Positions 11,781 through 24,600 of a stretch of 64,000 nucleotides of DNA are shown here, piece after piece. Every line of letters starts with the position of its first letter. Within the stretch, counting starts at the first letter, position 1. The notes under the pieces were generated by a model that was not told the origin of the DNA, did no database searches, and worked only from the letters and a program-made list of their open reading frames with translations. The stretch covers positions 1 through 64,000 of the forward strand of contig JAYEVK010000409.1 of the NCBI GenBank assembly GCA_036346275.1, in the 5' to 3' direction. The DNA comes from Otatea glauca (taxonomy: Eukaryota; Streptophyta; Magnoliopsida; Poales; Poaceae). A program made the position numbers and the translations under genes.

Positions 11781-13470
11781 GATGACTATAGCATGGTATA
11801 TCGCTTAGATCCATCCAAACGGTATAGCATTTGACCGTCCATCCTGACTTTCGAGCTGCTCTCTAATCCTACTCCTCCTCTCCTTCTGTTGGAACTGAGT
11901 CACCAGCTCCTCTCTCTCTCAAGGTGTTTCACACACATACATACAAACTCGCGGACACATGGAACAAGGAAGAAGAAGCACTATATTTTGGTGACGTGCT
12001 GTCTCACACAGCCTATGTCCTTTTCCTCTTTCTTCTATTGATTTTCTGTTATGAAAAACTGATTACAAGTGCTTTAAATAAAACACACACGCACACGTAC
12101 CTAACACGCCTAGGGGCTAACTCCTAATCCGCTTCCTAAGCTCACGCCCGTGACGTGTGCCACTACTCCACTAATGCAACATGGTGCTAAATGCAATCTC
12201 CACTAGCTAATAACCCGCATGCACTAACTATCTTGACCAAATCAGTCCAACGACTACTAGCTCATGCATACAACAACTAAATAATTACCCGACCAAATCA
12301 CTCGCCTCGCAACACCACCTAACTCAAAGACTAATTCATGCAAATTGCTATTCCATTGCTCAAGATGCAAAGACCGCTTTACGCTGATTCACTCCACCGA
12401 TATCACATCACCATGTACGATCACACGACATCCCGCTAGCCTACTACACCGCACGAACACCTAACTACATGCAAAACAAAATAATAGACATGCAGATACA
12501 CTAATCAAAATTAGTTCTAACACCTTCTCCTTCCTCTTCCTCACCTCAATCAGCCTCCTCCTCTCACCCATCATCGCTATGCGCGGCCCACATTGTGCCT
12601 CCTCCGCCGCCCCACCTCCCTTGTGTCCGATTTAACTCGCTATCACCTTTCAAAAGTTTCAAGAAGTTTTAATAGGTTTCATCAAGTTTCACATAGGCTT
12701 CATCAAAGTTTCATCGTAACAAACAAAAAATCCCCATGATGCGCACCTATGGACGCCACCCCGCCATTGCCACTCACCAAGATCACCATCTCCTCCCCGC
12801 ACACCTAAGGGGTAAACAAGAGTTCGGTTGCCCATGACACGCGCGACGGTGAAGTTAAGCCACGAGGCGACATGGGCATAGTCGGTGTTGTATTGCTCGC
12901 TCGCAGATCTACTCACTACCGCTTTGCATGATGGCTCATCCACGCCCACCCGCTAACTCTTGTGCAAAACGCCCGCCACCGCCGATGCCGATCGCCACGC
13001 CACACCGCTCCCACAAGCATATTGATGGAGGAGGAGGGATCCTCAATGGAGGAGATCAAGGCGAAGAGGTGAGGCTTCCATTTGAGGAGGAATGGGAGCA
13101 TGTGGATTCCATTTGGAGGGAATAGTTTGGAGAAGAAGAAATGACAACATAGAGAAGGTTAGAATGTGGATAGGTCTGGATGATTCAATTGGATGGTTTC
13201 CACTGCACATGCTTGTGCCTCACGCCATCACATCCAGAGGATCCCACCCTCCCTATCGAAGCTGCAAGGTGGCTCAACGTAGAAGGCCATGGGTTAGAGA
13301 GAAAGAGAGTGAGGAGAAAGTGATTGGTCTGTATGAGTTTGAGGGGTGGTGAATAAGGTTGTGGTGGGCATCAATAGATTGGGAGGATCCAACAGAAGAT
13401 TGCTATCTTGCTGGATTGACTTCTAGCGTTTAGTAGTTTTTCTCTTAGGACAAAGGATAGGAATGTAGGC
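11781..13470. repeat. Second copy of the GGTATAGCA/GTTTC repeat family, with anonymous interior
   Basis: The segment opens with an imperfect palindrome ('catggtatatcgcttagat' paired with 'ccaaacggtatagcat', to 11,832), like the one at 5,867. It contains a GTTTC-rich patch at 12,650-12,715. Between are AT-rich low-complexity DNA and GC-rich patches (12,540-12,640 and 12,740-13,120) with short frames of no recognised content. It is probably a non-autonomous DNA transposon, but termini and target duplications were not resolved. Confidence 0.4.
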
Positions 13471-14940
13471 CATATAAATATGAATGTTTATAAAAAAAGG
13501 AAACTACATAAATAAGAATCTCGAGATTTTTCATGGTGCTTCGAAGGTACCTAAGGTACCTCCTCCTAAAAACATATCAATCGTAGAAAGTGATAACTTA
13601 GGAACAGATTCTTTTTAAACACTAACTGGATGCTCCCTAACCCTAACTCGTTGCTCTACTTGCTCTAACCAATTCGTCGTCGATGTATGCGACCTACGCC
13701 GCGTCAACACATCTCTACCCCCAACGTCCTCCAACCCACCCGCACTCCTCCCCCATCTCTTCCTCCAGACCTCGTCACTCCAGCCACAACCCACTCAATC
13801 GACTCCAATCCCTATGCTCTTTCAGAATTAGAATACATGGAAGAACCTCTACTCCTCTTACCCATTCTCAATCATCTGAGAACTCGCAAAGCCATGGTTT
13901 CTTCATGTTTGCAAATACCAGATACAACAATAATTAGATGTAAATTTTGAAAAAAAATTATGTACTTTACGTTCAGTTACTTAATTTGATAATCAGTTAC
14001 CTAGTCTCCATAAACAACGACGGTCCAATTCAGTTACTTACTTTATAAGTTTAAATGTTTAATACCCAATCTTTAGCCTCGTCACCTAGCTTCGTCCATG
14101 GATACCGGCGTTAATTGTTTTGACTCGTGGTTTGTTTGAAACCAAAAAGATAAGCACTAGGATTTGGTAGTTTACAACCAGAAGGATGTGTTACCTTCTT
14201 TACCGCTTCTCTTTCCAATCTGACGTAGGTACGAAATTACATATGTAACCTCCAACTCTATCTTTAAGTGACCTACCTCAAAATTAACTATCGTCCAACA
14301 TATATCTTTGATTATAGATCATTGAATTGCAACGAATGAATGGTTACCATGTCATCCAGGCACCAAAATCTCATGAAGCTCACATGCCAGTGCGGCAGCG
14401 CCCTGTAAGGCCATAATTTAGTTAATTTGTTATCAATGAAGCAGAAATGTCTGCCCTTCAGGTGTGAAATCTAATGTGGTATAGACTATAGTGCAGAACG
14501 ACCTCGGGTGTTAGACGATCAGCGTGAAATTGAGAGGTTACGTTTACATGTGAGTTCTCTCTTTCATGTTCACATGCCAATGTCAGAAGATAATCACAAA
14601 GTGATGGCGAGTTGAAATTAGGAGATGGGCAGGGTGAGAGATACCACCACTGCACCTAAATTCAGCCTGTGACATAACAAGACAAGTGAGAAAGCAACAA
14701 ATGCCCTCTCCTTCCCTCTCATAATAAAACCAATGTTAATCCCTATCCAAGAGTGTTCTCTCTCCAGCATACATAATTTGTAACTACGGCCATGCTCACA
14801 CTTCTACTGTAACTGGCACATCAAGTTTACGCTTCAACACATGGTGCTTTCTTGCACTATCTGTCCCTTTGTTCTTGGCCACAAACACATCAAGCCCAAA
14901 TGCATTTGAAATCTACAAGAAACTTTTTTTTCTTTTGCAG
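13471..14940. other. Intergenic DNA, no gene supported
   Basis: A near-palindromic 'aggtacctaaggtacct' occurs at 13,546-13,562. Overlapping frames at 13,683-13,950 (84 and 87 codons) are proline/serine-rich in a C-rich patch and have no recognised domain. The rest is AT-rich. Confidence 0.4.
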
Positions 14941-15126
14941 ACGATGGGGTCAAGATTGAAGAACCACAAGCTTTACCTGTTTCTTTCCTGTGTTACCTTT
15001 CTCCTCCTTGGACTTAAGCCTTGTAACGCGTATGAGATTACATGGATATGTTTACAGTACATGCCTAACCTTTTGGAATGTTACTGTGAGAAGTCATTGA
15101 GGAGGACACATGCGCAGATGCTTTGA
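14941..15126 (+). CDS. Possible exon with a signal-peptide-like start; uncertain
   Basis: After a strong acceptor-like 'tttcttttgcag' ending at 14,940, an ATG at 14,944 opens a frame to TGA at 15,124-15,126. The first 29 residues start MGSRLKNHKLYLFLSC and continue into a leucine-rich core, like a secretion signal. The remaining 30 or so residues are not recognisable. A different frame from the same acceptor also stays open for about 25 codons, so the correct frame is not certain. A terminal exon of an unknown gene or chance are both possible. Confidence 0.2.
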   Translation, partial: TMGSRLKNHKLYLFLSCVTFLLLGLKPCNAYEITWICLQYMPNLLECYCEKSLRRTHAQML

Positions 15127-17110
15127 ACTGCATCCTACCGCATCGGAAGGATGAAACATTTCACTACATCCTAATCATGTGGTTACAAACTTTGTGGTGG
15201 AAGAATCATCCAGGTGGGAGCAAAATTAGGCCGTTAGGTTTGTTTTGATCTTAATCAACTCCGTACTTTTGTTTGAAATCGAAGTGAGGGACGCTGGGTG
15301 GACAGCCAGCTAGATTGTAGAATGTTTGTTTGTGTTTGGTGCGGTCTACTGTCTTGATATCAAACACATCGAGGTCAGAAGGTATTTTCTCGGCGGCACA
15401 TCAATCAGAGAGAATAAGCCGTGAATTGTGTATCCTGCACTTTAAAATGACTAGTGAGTCGTGACTGAGTAACTCCTGATTTGGCTCCTCTGCTACTAGC
15501 TATGAAGTAGGGCTAGTAAATTGATCAAACTCGATCACCGCCTGTAATCTAATGCATTCACAATTATCTCCTTGTTGGCTTGAATTTTACTCCATCTTAT
15601 TTGCAATAAGAAAACCTTGACATAAAAAGCATCTAAATATATATATCAACCAATCAACCATGTACTCTAGAAATTGATGAGTGCTTATATACTTTTATTT
15701 TTTTCTGAGGGAAAATTATACAAATCAATAATCATAAGGCAACAGTTTTCACAAACGGTGAGCTGCCGTTGGGCCAGTGTTTGTATCGGCAGCAGCAGCA
15801 AAATGTAAGAAAAAGCGAGCAAAATGGCACCATTGGAAAGAATCTGGGAAGTGGGCGTGGCGCGCCTGCTCACGCGCGGCTTGCGGCGGGTCATGTAACT
15901 AAGTACGGCCACCACACCGGATCACGGGAGGATCGCGAGAGCCACCGAACCCGCGAGCTCGCGCGGCCGCGCATAATTTCTTCTCTTCCTCCGTCCGTCC
16001 GTCGCGCGCAGAGCGGGCAACGGTGCGAACCGGCGTCCCAGGATGAGGATCCTAGCGGCGGTACCGCTCGATCAGGCCGCCTGGCACGGCATCGTTGGCC
16101 CCGCTACATGCTCGCCGGTTTGCGATTTATTCCCTGCACTGACGTGGCAGTGCAGTGCTGCATGCGAGTGTACGTCAGAGTCCCCCAGTGGCCAAGGCCA
16201 ACGTAGCAAAGAGCAGCACGCGCATCTGCGTGGTGCTACGTGATACGGACGGTCGGAAGCACGCGTTACTCCACTGTGTACACATGCACCGGAGATATGA
16301 TGGATGCAGACGTGGGCATCGGCAGGGACGATGGCCGTGGGTCTAGAATGTGCCGTGCTGCTATAGCCTAATCGCCCGCCGTGTCCGTAGACTGCCGGAA
16401 TCTTCACCACTACTTGCACCGATGTAATGTCATCGGGATTCGCGTAGGACTCGCCTCCTCGGAAGGTAAGAGGCATCGATGCCCTCCGCACTCGCCTATA
16501 TGGGGATCATCTATACCATAGTCTCCTATGCTTAGGGAGAGTTGACAAGAATTGATCTCTTGATCCGGGAGAGGTATACTATGAATGTAAGGGTGTGCTC
16601 TCCCGCTACTCTCTCCTTACTTTTTCTTGCCATACATTTTGATCTTTGAGAGAGTAGTGAAAGAGCAAAGAAACTATTGATCGATGTCAAGAAATGTAAA
16701 GATGAGGAGTTTTATACCAATCGATTAGGCTAACATTACTTGCCCATTGTCTAAAGAATTGACTTTATTTTTTATTCGTCGTGTCACTTGTCCGCTGCTC
16801 TCTCTCGTGGTCTCTCGCCTCTTATTATCGCCACGCCGCTTTCTCAAGCTAGGAAAAGCCACCTCTCTTGCGCCACCCCTCTCTTGCCAGGGTATAGCCA
16901 TGATTGGAGGAGGGCTCAAGAATGGAGCCCCCATCACCGAAAAACCTTAAATACTCCTTTAGCATTGGTGCTCAATTTTTGGTATAACGACAGTTGATGC
17001 ACACGCCTCAGCGTATCGGAGGAAGAAGTTTTGCTAGGTAGATAAGCCGCTTCATGTACTATGTGACTTGGTGGGCTACTTATTGGATGTCTAATTTGGC
17101 AATTGGTAAC
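15127..17110. other. Intergenic DNA with a GC-rich patch, no gene supported
   Basis: From about 15,830 to 16,480 the DNA is GC-rich and CpG-rich with overlapping frames on both strands (for example 15,769-16,206 plus and 16,491-16,072 minus). No domain is visible in any of them, and overlapping frames on both strands are expected in GC-rich DNA. The remainder is unremarkable. Confidence 0.4.
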
Positions 17111-17125
17111 TTCGCTTGTCGCTTG

Positions 17126-17134
17126 TATAAATAG
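17126..17134 (+). promoter_or_regulatory. TATA-box-like site
   Basis: TATAAATAG on the plus strand is followed by 'aaaccctag' and a GA-rich leader (17,164-17,183), then an ATG at 17,163 or 17,211. The combination resembles a retroelement or gene promoter with leader, but the 65-codon frame that follows (17,163-17,360) is not recognised. Confidence 0.3.
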
Positions 17135-17529
17135 ACTCAAACCCTAGACGCACGCAAAGACCGTGAGAGCAGAGAGAGAGAGAAGGCGCCAATGTCTCCT
17201 TCACGAGAACATGGCACCCATTAAGTCAAGGGCGCTTGACGACGCCATGGAGAGTGAATATTGGGGAGCAAGTGAGGGCGCGGCATGCGGTGATTCGCAA
17301 CCCACCATGATGATGGTGAGCGTGACAAAGAAGGCAACACAGAGTGAGTTAGTGTTGTAATTGTGTAAATAGGTTGAATAGAGATAATATCCGATTTGGT
17401 TGATTGATTGGTATTAACTTGTTCATATATTTATAAAAGTTTGACAAACGAATGTTGCACAAGTATTTCTCAAATAATAAAGTATTAGTAGAAACTCTCG
17501 AACCGATAAGAATACCGCTTAATATGTTT

Positions 17530-18300
17530 ATCTTAATTTAGCCTAATTTTTCGAGCCCACCTCTTTTTTTCCTCGGCTTCACCACTGCTCTCTCTCTCCT
17601 CTCTCTTGTGTGCTCACCCTCTCTCACCGCTCTCACACCTCCTGTTCTCTCAATCTCTCGGTCCCTCTTGGCTCGCTCTCTCCACCATGGCCGCCCCCGC
17701 CACCTCCCACCGCCTCCTCTCCCCGACTTCTCTCTCGCCTCCATAGCCACCGCCGCCTCTCCTCCTCCGCCATGGCCATCTCCGCCTCCCGGTGGCGAGG
17801 CGCGCGGCGACGCCGTGGCGTGGTGCGGTGCATGCAAGTGACCACCGCCGACACGCTTACTCTCCTCCCTTTCTCGCTGTGGTAGCCACGCCGCCGTGCA
17901 CAAGCAATCGTGTTGCGCCGCGCTCGCTTCCCCATCAGAAGCGAGCCATACCGCCCGACCATGGCCCCACCTCGACGGCCTATCATGCCCGATTTAGACC
18001 CCGCACAACCCCGCCAATCGTGTTTGGCCGGTACGATCCATTTGCATACGTGTCGGCTATGCCCTTCATGCCATGAGCTAGCCCTAAAAAGTCCGACCCG
18101 ATGCCTATGTCTAGATGGATATAATCTGGAAGTGTTGTGGATGGGCCAAGAACGCGAGAAAAAGCAGAGCAAGTATCTAACCACACGTCCACAACTTGTG
18201 TAAGCTTTTTTTGATCCACCATCGACAGTACGGTGTGGTTGGGCGGCTGCCCATCCAACCCCACTATCATCTCCACTGTTGGCGATATGTCATGTGTACA
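17530..18300. other. CT-rich to GC-rich region with overlapping frames, no gene called
   Basis: A pyrimidine-rich plus strand (17,555-17,780) grades into GC-rich DNA. Several frames of 77-183 codons overlap on both strands (longest on minus, 18,184 down to 17,633), but they are arginine-, serine- and proline-rich artefacts of composition and no domain is visible. A leader-plus-coding piece of a degenerate transposon is a reasonable guess, nothing more. Confidence 0.35.
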
Positions 18301-18389
18301 TGCCCTAACCTTAATGGCTTAACCTAGTAACACAGAGACGTTACAATAGCAAGAGGGTGCACGTTTCTCGGAGAAAAAATTATATGACA

Positions 18390-18780
18390 CTGGATGTCTT
18401 ATAGCATATGATGTTCTAAAAATCATATATAATAAATAAAATTGTATTTCAATCATTGGAAGTAGAGTTGTATATCAAAGAAAGATCTCCACCACTTATT
18501 TTGGTGGGGTCGATTATAACAAACAGTAGATTAATCATACATAAATAGAGTTATATAACAAATACAATTGTATTTTAATCATTGAAAGTAGAGTATTATA
18601 TTAAAGACAATTGTATCATACTATCTAGACGTGTTGCTATGCGGATAAATTTGCTAGTTAGACATACGTTAAATATAAATCTTAAAACAACTAAATCTTT
18701 TTTCCTCCCTTATCGAGATGTATCCTCTGATGACATAGATTTTTTCCCGCTTCTCGATGCTTTTCTATAGGCAAATATTC
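18390..18780. repeat. AT-rich degenerate duplicated segment
   Basis: 'attgtatttcaatcattgga' followed by 'agtagagttgtat' (about 18,441-18,473) recurs as 'attgtattttaatcattgaa' followed by 'agtagagtattat' (about 18,567-18,600), about 127 bp apart. It lies immediately upstream of the OVATE-family promoter. No gene is present. Confidence 0.5.
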
Positions 18781-18828
18781 CATGCCGCTTCTTCTGCTCG
18801 CAACTTAGCTTGACACTTCACGCCCCGT

Positions 18829-18835
18829 TATAAAG
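18829..18835 (+). promoter_or_regulatory. TATA box upstream of the OVATE-family gene
   Basis: TATAAAG lies 116 bp before the likely start codon at 18,945, with no other ATG between them. Confidence 0.5.
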
Positions 18836-18944
18836 GGAAGCGAGCAGCGACGTGAGATAAACAAAAACAGACACTCCTCTCCGCTTCTCTTTGATTTTAT
18901 TTCCACCTCCCGAAATTATTCGTAGTACAACGCATACACCCTTC

Positions 18945-19976
18945 ATGGACAAAAGCCTGCACTGGCGGCACTGCCGCGGCGGCGTCGGCGCGGGAGGCCG
19001 CCTGAAGCAGAGGCTAGCGCAGCCCTTGTGCGCTCTTCTTGCACCAACAACACCACCACGACCACGACCACCTCGGCCACGGCCTTCGTCAGTCTCGACC
19101 CTGACTCCCACCAAGAACCACCACCCTCCCTTACTTCTGCACCCCGTGCACCTACCAGAGGCCCAAGCTTGACGGCGGCAGCCGTCCCGCCGCCGTCGCC
19201 GCAGCGCGTCGCTCGTCCACATCTCCATGGACTGCACTGGCCGGGCCCTGGCTGCCTCCTGCCGCCGCTCCGTTCACTCCGACGAGCCCCTCCTGCAGTC
19301 ATCGTTGCCAATAAGGGGCGTCAAGAAACAGAGAAAGAGCGGAGCAAGCCGCCTCCCGTCGGCGTCGAGGCGGCATTGCTCGTCCTCCTCCTGGGGCGCG
19401 CGCGGCTCCCGATGAGGACATCGGCGGCGTACAGCTGCTCGTCGTCCACCGTGACCGACGACGAGCTCGGTCCGTTGAGCACCGAGGAGGAGAGCGGTGA
19501 GGAGGCCGAGACGAGGACCCTCTTATCGTCCTCAGCTTCTCCTCCGACTCCACATGCGAGTTTTACCACACCAACAGCAGCAGTGTCGCCAGGAAGAGCC
19601 ACAAGCACGCGCCCCGCCGTGCGGCACGGCGCGTATTGCCAAGAATCCGCGACCCACCCGAGGCCTTCCGGCCGCTGGTTTCGTGGCGTCAAAGCAGCAC
19701 GAATGCGATGACAGGAAGGAGGAGAAGGCGATCAAGAAGCTGGGGCGGAGGAGATCGGCGCCGTCGGCGCTGGCATGGCTGTGGTAAAGCGGTCGAGCAA
19801 CCCGTATGTGGATTTCTGGAGCTCGATGGTGGAGATGGTCGTGGAGCGGCGCATCGGCAGCGTGGGGAGATGGAGGAGCTCCTGGGTCGTACCTCTCGCT
19901 CAACTCGCCGCAGCACCACCTGGCAATCCTCGCCGCCTTCGAGGACGTCTGGCAGGCCGTCTTCGGCGACGAGTGA
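18945..19976 (+). pseudogene. OVATE family protein (OFP), frame broken as read
   Basis: OFPs are plant transcriptional repressors acting in the nucleus with TALE homeodomain proteins, controlling organ shape. The C-terminal OVATE domain is plain: MAVVKRSSNPYVDFWSSMVE from 19,775, then EELL, LSLNSPQHH and AFEDVWQAVFGDE in other frames, ending at TGA 19,974-19,976. Upstream pieces are also OFP-like: GGRLKQRLAQ (near 18,990-19,020), SASLVHISMDCTG (near 19,203-19,240), AAYSCSSSTVTDDEL (near 19,426-19,470) and SFSSDSTCEFYH (from 19,534). These lie in all three frames, so at least four frame changes are needed. At two points inside the OVATE domain the frame changes at a run of G (near 19,864 and 19,878), and near 19,533 at a C, each consistent with one missing base. 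There is no intron, as is usual for OFPs, and length (about 340 codons) is normal. It may be intact in the organism and broken only in this consensus, or be a young pseudogene. Confidence 0.85.
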
Positions 19977-21080
19977 CCATGCAAGTGATCAGAGGGTTGA
20001 TTAGCCAAGCTATACGTGTTCCGTGTTCGTCGTATGGTCAGTAGAGCAGAGGTACGTACGTAGAAGCAGGACTCGCTCGCGCGTGACGATGTGTTATTTT
20101 GGTGTTCAGTTCGTCCTACTCTGTATGTACATGCCAATGCAGAATTGGCGTTCGTTATGCCATCAAAATGTCGCGGTGCTCATGTTACGCTTTGAGTTAG
20201 TTTTGTTCAAGCCAGTGTTGATAATGCTCGGGCCTCGGGTTTGCATGTGTCCGCAGTCCGCCATTGCTCCTACGTATTAGCAGGTGACAAGTACACTACT
20301 TGAGCAGAGGCAAGCTGCGTTCAATTCATGAAAGGTGTTTGCTATACGTTGAACTAGCTGGTTGGTGCGCGTATTTGCACGGCTAAAGTTATTTCAAAGT
20401 TTATAATATCAAATGATGTAGCTTAGATGATTTATAATATACTTACATATTTGATAGGCTATTTAGATTTTTAGAACATCATATGCATTGATAATTACAA
20501 TAGAACCTTGAAGGAAAATACAATTTAAGAAAAATAATTGAAGTATGAGCTTTAATAATAGAAAATTATTGAGCATAATAAGTTGTTGAAATTCTTTAGA
20601 ACATATGACCACTCTCTATTATGCAACCTATTCTTCTTTCATTAGTTACTATTTTTCAAAATGTAAGCACACACATGTACCTCTATTTAATCTAAGCAAT
20701 ACATTGGTTATGTGTAAGTATAAATTGTCTTATTGGTATTAAAGTACCTTACTCATGCATATACTGATGTACCATAGGTGACTTATCTTGAACTTATCTA
20801 CCCTCACACACCAGATGCCCCAATCAACCATGTGTCTTCTCTTTTCACCGTCACAACTTTTCTACTTCAACTATTAACATCAAGCTCAATTATTAATCAA
20901 TCTCTCGACTACTACCCCTTCTAGTGCAATACTATACCACATAGCTATCTTCTACTTCTCTCCAATTATTACTTAATATTGACTACTACAACATTAGACA
21001 CGCACACACATGCAACCATTGTCGCTCCTACAAAGGACACCGCCATGCTCTCTCGTGGTCGTTGGACCGAAAACACTTCG
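19977..21080. other. 3' flank of the OVATE-family gene and AT-rich repeat
   Basis: The first 300 bp are the likely 3' untranslated region. At about 20,350-20,390 the phrase 'ctagctggttggtgcgcgta' followed by 'tttgcacggct' is a form widespread in grass repeats. The AT-rich DNA to 21,030 has no gene. Confidence 0.45.
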
Positions 21081-21607
21081 TAAATCTCAGGTATCCCGTA
21101 CTAGTCCGTAAAATACTAGTACATACAAGAAAGATGATATCATAACATATCCATTGTATTTTATTAATAATCGAGTTCTACATTAAAGGTAGCACGATAC
21201 CAAATAAAAAGATTACAACGGAAGCATAATAAAATTGTAGTAAAGCCCAATTGAGTTGCCACAGCAATCGATCGGGTAGCGGTCTAGTCATCGAGATCCT
21301 CACCAGTGATGTAGAGCTCCTCCTCTAAAAACAATGATAATGCAAGATGAGTACAAAAGCACTAGCAAGTCACAAATGAAATGCGTGTTAATGCAAGGAT
21401 AACAAAGGAATGCATAATAGGGTTAGTTTGAGCATAAAGCAACATTTCAAATACAAGAATAATTTTCAAGGCGAATTGATATAGCAAAACTGAGTTTTAA
21501 ATCAATTTTAATATGGGATCCACCCGAGCTCATCTCAATCTTCCTGCACAAAACACCTTCCATTTACAAATCATCTTTCTCAAATCACTGAAAACTAAAG
21601 TCTAATC
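21081..21607 (-). repeat. Probable remnant of another Ty3-type LTR
   Basis: The layout (an AT-rich start followed by 'gatgagtacaaaagcactag' near 21,346) parallels the 3' part of the neighbouring LTR, which has 'gattgagtactttggtactc' at the equivalent place. The sequence is otherwise distinct, so it would be a different family, interrupted at 21,607 by the solo LTR that follows. Confidence 0.35.
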
Positions 21608-24600
21608 TGTGAGACCCCGCTTTTGCAAACAGAACCTCCATGTGATTATCAGATTAGTCCCATGATCATGGCTAGCACTCACATGTTTACAACATTCATA
21701 TCACATCCACAAGATAAATATTAGACGGGCATATATTACAAGCAGAATAATTATACAGAGATAAATTTTACAACAATGGAAAATAGAGGAATTAAAAACT
21801 CCAAAGCCACGTGGTTTGCCCGCTAACCTCAGCAACCGACTTGGCAAACCTAGGGAAACTCATCGTCAAAAGTTCCGCACTCGCGTGAAAGTAAAAGTCG
21901 CTTAAGCGCTTCGCAGTTTCGCCTTTCCGAGACAATAGATGCAAGATTGAGTACTTTGGTACTCAAAGAAGACTTATAGTGTTTGGCGATGCATTTAAAT
22001 AATTATGCAAAGCTAATCAAGGCAAGTTAATGGTTATTTTGCAGTTGCATAAACATTTTAAGAATACAATATTATAAATTGAAAACACCGCATTTTCCAA
22101 TGAGCATTTGAAACATAAAGCGATAAGCAAAAATCCAAGTCCTTCAACCCACCTACCCGATCGCATAGATCCCTGAGTCCGCCCTTTGACCCAAAAAGCT
22201 AGGTGCAAAATGGTTTCCTTTTCAAACCAGCTTTTTCCGAAAAGTACCAAAACATTCTAACATTGGAATGACTTCACTAAGCGCCCATAACCGTGGACAC
22301 GGCTAATCGATTAGATTTACACTGCAGAGGTGTACAACTTTACCCACAAGGAATGATCAACCTCTTTGCCGTGCCAACTTACACACTTCCTTTGGTGTGT
22401 CGGCAAGGAGATCATACAGAGTCGTTACATTATTTAGATGTGGCTTTGAACCAGCCCGGACGCTTGACCTCGCCATGAAAATGTAAACACTCACCCAAGA
22501 CGTGGGTCCTTTCACGCTTCACCCAACACCACGCTTCGCTCACGGCCAAAGCGACACCGCTGCATTGGTATATAGAAACCCCTACAGACAAACCAAACGG
22601 ATGCCCGTGCAAGACTCCCGCCTTCCTTAGATGCAAAGCCACACCTAAACAACTTAATAGGCTAAGACTGTCCCATACCACCCTCGTGGTTGTAATGAAA
22701 TTTTGGATCTATAGCGCCCCATTGCTCGGTCCTTAATCCGACACGGCGATACTCCACCCTAACTACGCAAATCCTCTCGCACCTCCGGCTATTGCCAATA
22801 ATCGCCCGCATCAAAACCATAGTTTTATTTTGGGTTTTAATCAAAGTACCAAAGAACATTTCCCAAATGAGGATCATACATTTGTTGAAAAGATTGAAAG
22901 TACGATCTACACTTTGAGCAGATGTTCTATACCAATGTTATACCCAAAATGACATTAAGCATGTCTAGTTTTCCAACTAAGGCTTACAAGGTTCACATGT
23001 TCATACAGATTGAGGCAAACCATAATTTACAGACTAACTACTGTTCTAACCCAAATTAGCATTTTTAGGAGAACTATCCTGATGCATCGTATATAAGCAA
23101 AAACAACATAATGTAGGTAAATTATTAGGCTCGACATGTTCAAGGAGATGCTTGCCTTGCACCATTGCCTAACTCAGATCCGGATCGGCGATGACGCTGC
23201 CTTCCTTCTTCGAGGTCGCTTGACTCTACACGACGATCAAGCGGAAGAATAGTAAATATCCAAATTCGTAAAAGGGCTAAAAGAAGATGACAAAGAAGTC
23301 AAATAAAGAAAACTGCAGAAATGTGGTTATCCTTTTGAGGATTAAAAATATGATTTTTAAGATTTCACAAGTAAATAATTGTACATCCGAACGTTAATAC
23401 TTTTGTGAAAAGATCAACATGGTTTCTTTTACAGATTAATTGCTTGGGATTTACTAATTCAAGAGGCTAAAATTGTGAATTCTAGTATTTATGACTTCAA
23501 TTATAGATGCTAAAATTATTTGAATTAAAAGAATTAGACACTAATTAAGGGTTACGCTAAACACTTAATCCTAAGTGATTTGCATAGGAAAGGTTTTAAA
23601 TAATTTATAATCGTAGCTAGCTAATTAGATTTATACTTGATTTTTGAGAAGGTTCTCGTGATACAAATTTATTAACTACAAATTCTTTATCAAGCTAAGT
23701 TGTTAGGTTGTTTATGGCTTGAATCAAATAAACTAGATTCTAGCTATTTAACTACAAAGCACATATATATACATATATATGCGTGAGAGTGCATTTGGCA
23801 CAAAAATGATTACATGCTTTAGAGTTAATTCAACCCAAAATTCCTACTTAATCAAACTTAACTATGCTACTGCCATCCTGCTATTTATAATTAAACTTTT
23901 GTTCCTTTTATATTTCTTTTAATCTTAGTATACATATTTGAATTGCTAGTGTATTGGAAACAAGGCCTAAATAAAAGTAATTCATATAAGCATGAAAATT
24001 AAATATCCTTATATATCTGGGTTCCTGTAATATAAGGATTCTAGAAAATTAGTTTCATAAATTTCCAAGTTTATTTACGTAAATTTTGTATAGAGCATAT
24101 CTCTAGCCTTTTAACTCAAATTTGAATTTCAAAATTTTCCAGAGATGATCTTCAAAATATTTTTGCATATTCTGAATCTACGGAATTTTTCATGAATTTA
24201 GAAATTGGTTTCACTATTTTTGGCCGATGATTCAAAAGGTATGCACATTTGAAGTGGTTCGGTTTTTCGAATTCAAACCGAAATTCAAAATACGCCGCAG
24301 CTTGGAAAGCGCTTTTGATTTGCGCTACGCGTTTGAATTTGGCCTGTGCGATCGACAAGTCACCACCGCCAATGATCCCTGCTGGCGCGATTCAGGTCGA
24401 TACCGTGGGTCGCAAGTCGGTGATCGACGACGACGGCTACAAGACAAACACGGTCCGACGCCGACGGATGGGCCCCGCTGGCCGATTAACCGGCTCAAGC
24501 GATCGCACATCGACTACTCGGACCCACCGCCAAGGACCAAACAGGCCTTTTGGTTCTAAGGCTCGCCACGGCGAACTAACTCCGCCAATGAACGGGCAAG

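Noticed and set aside
17633..18184. 183-codon minus-strand frame rich in Arg, Gly and Glu
   Set aside because: It mirrors CT-rich and CCG-rich low-complexity DNA on the plus strand; no domain.
18943..19311. Minus-strand frames opposite the OVATE gene (122-139 codons)
   Set aside because: Shadow frames of a GC-rich coding region; the plus strand carries the recognisable domain.
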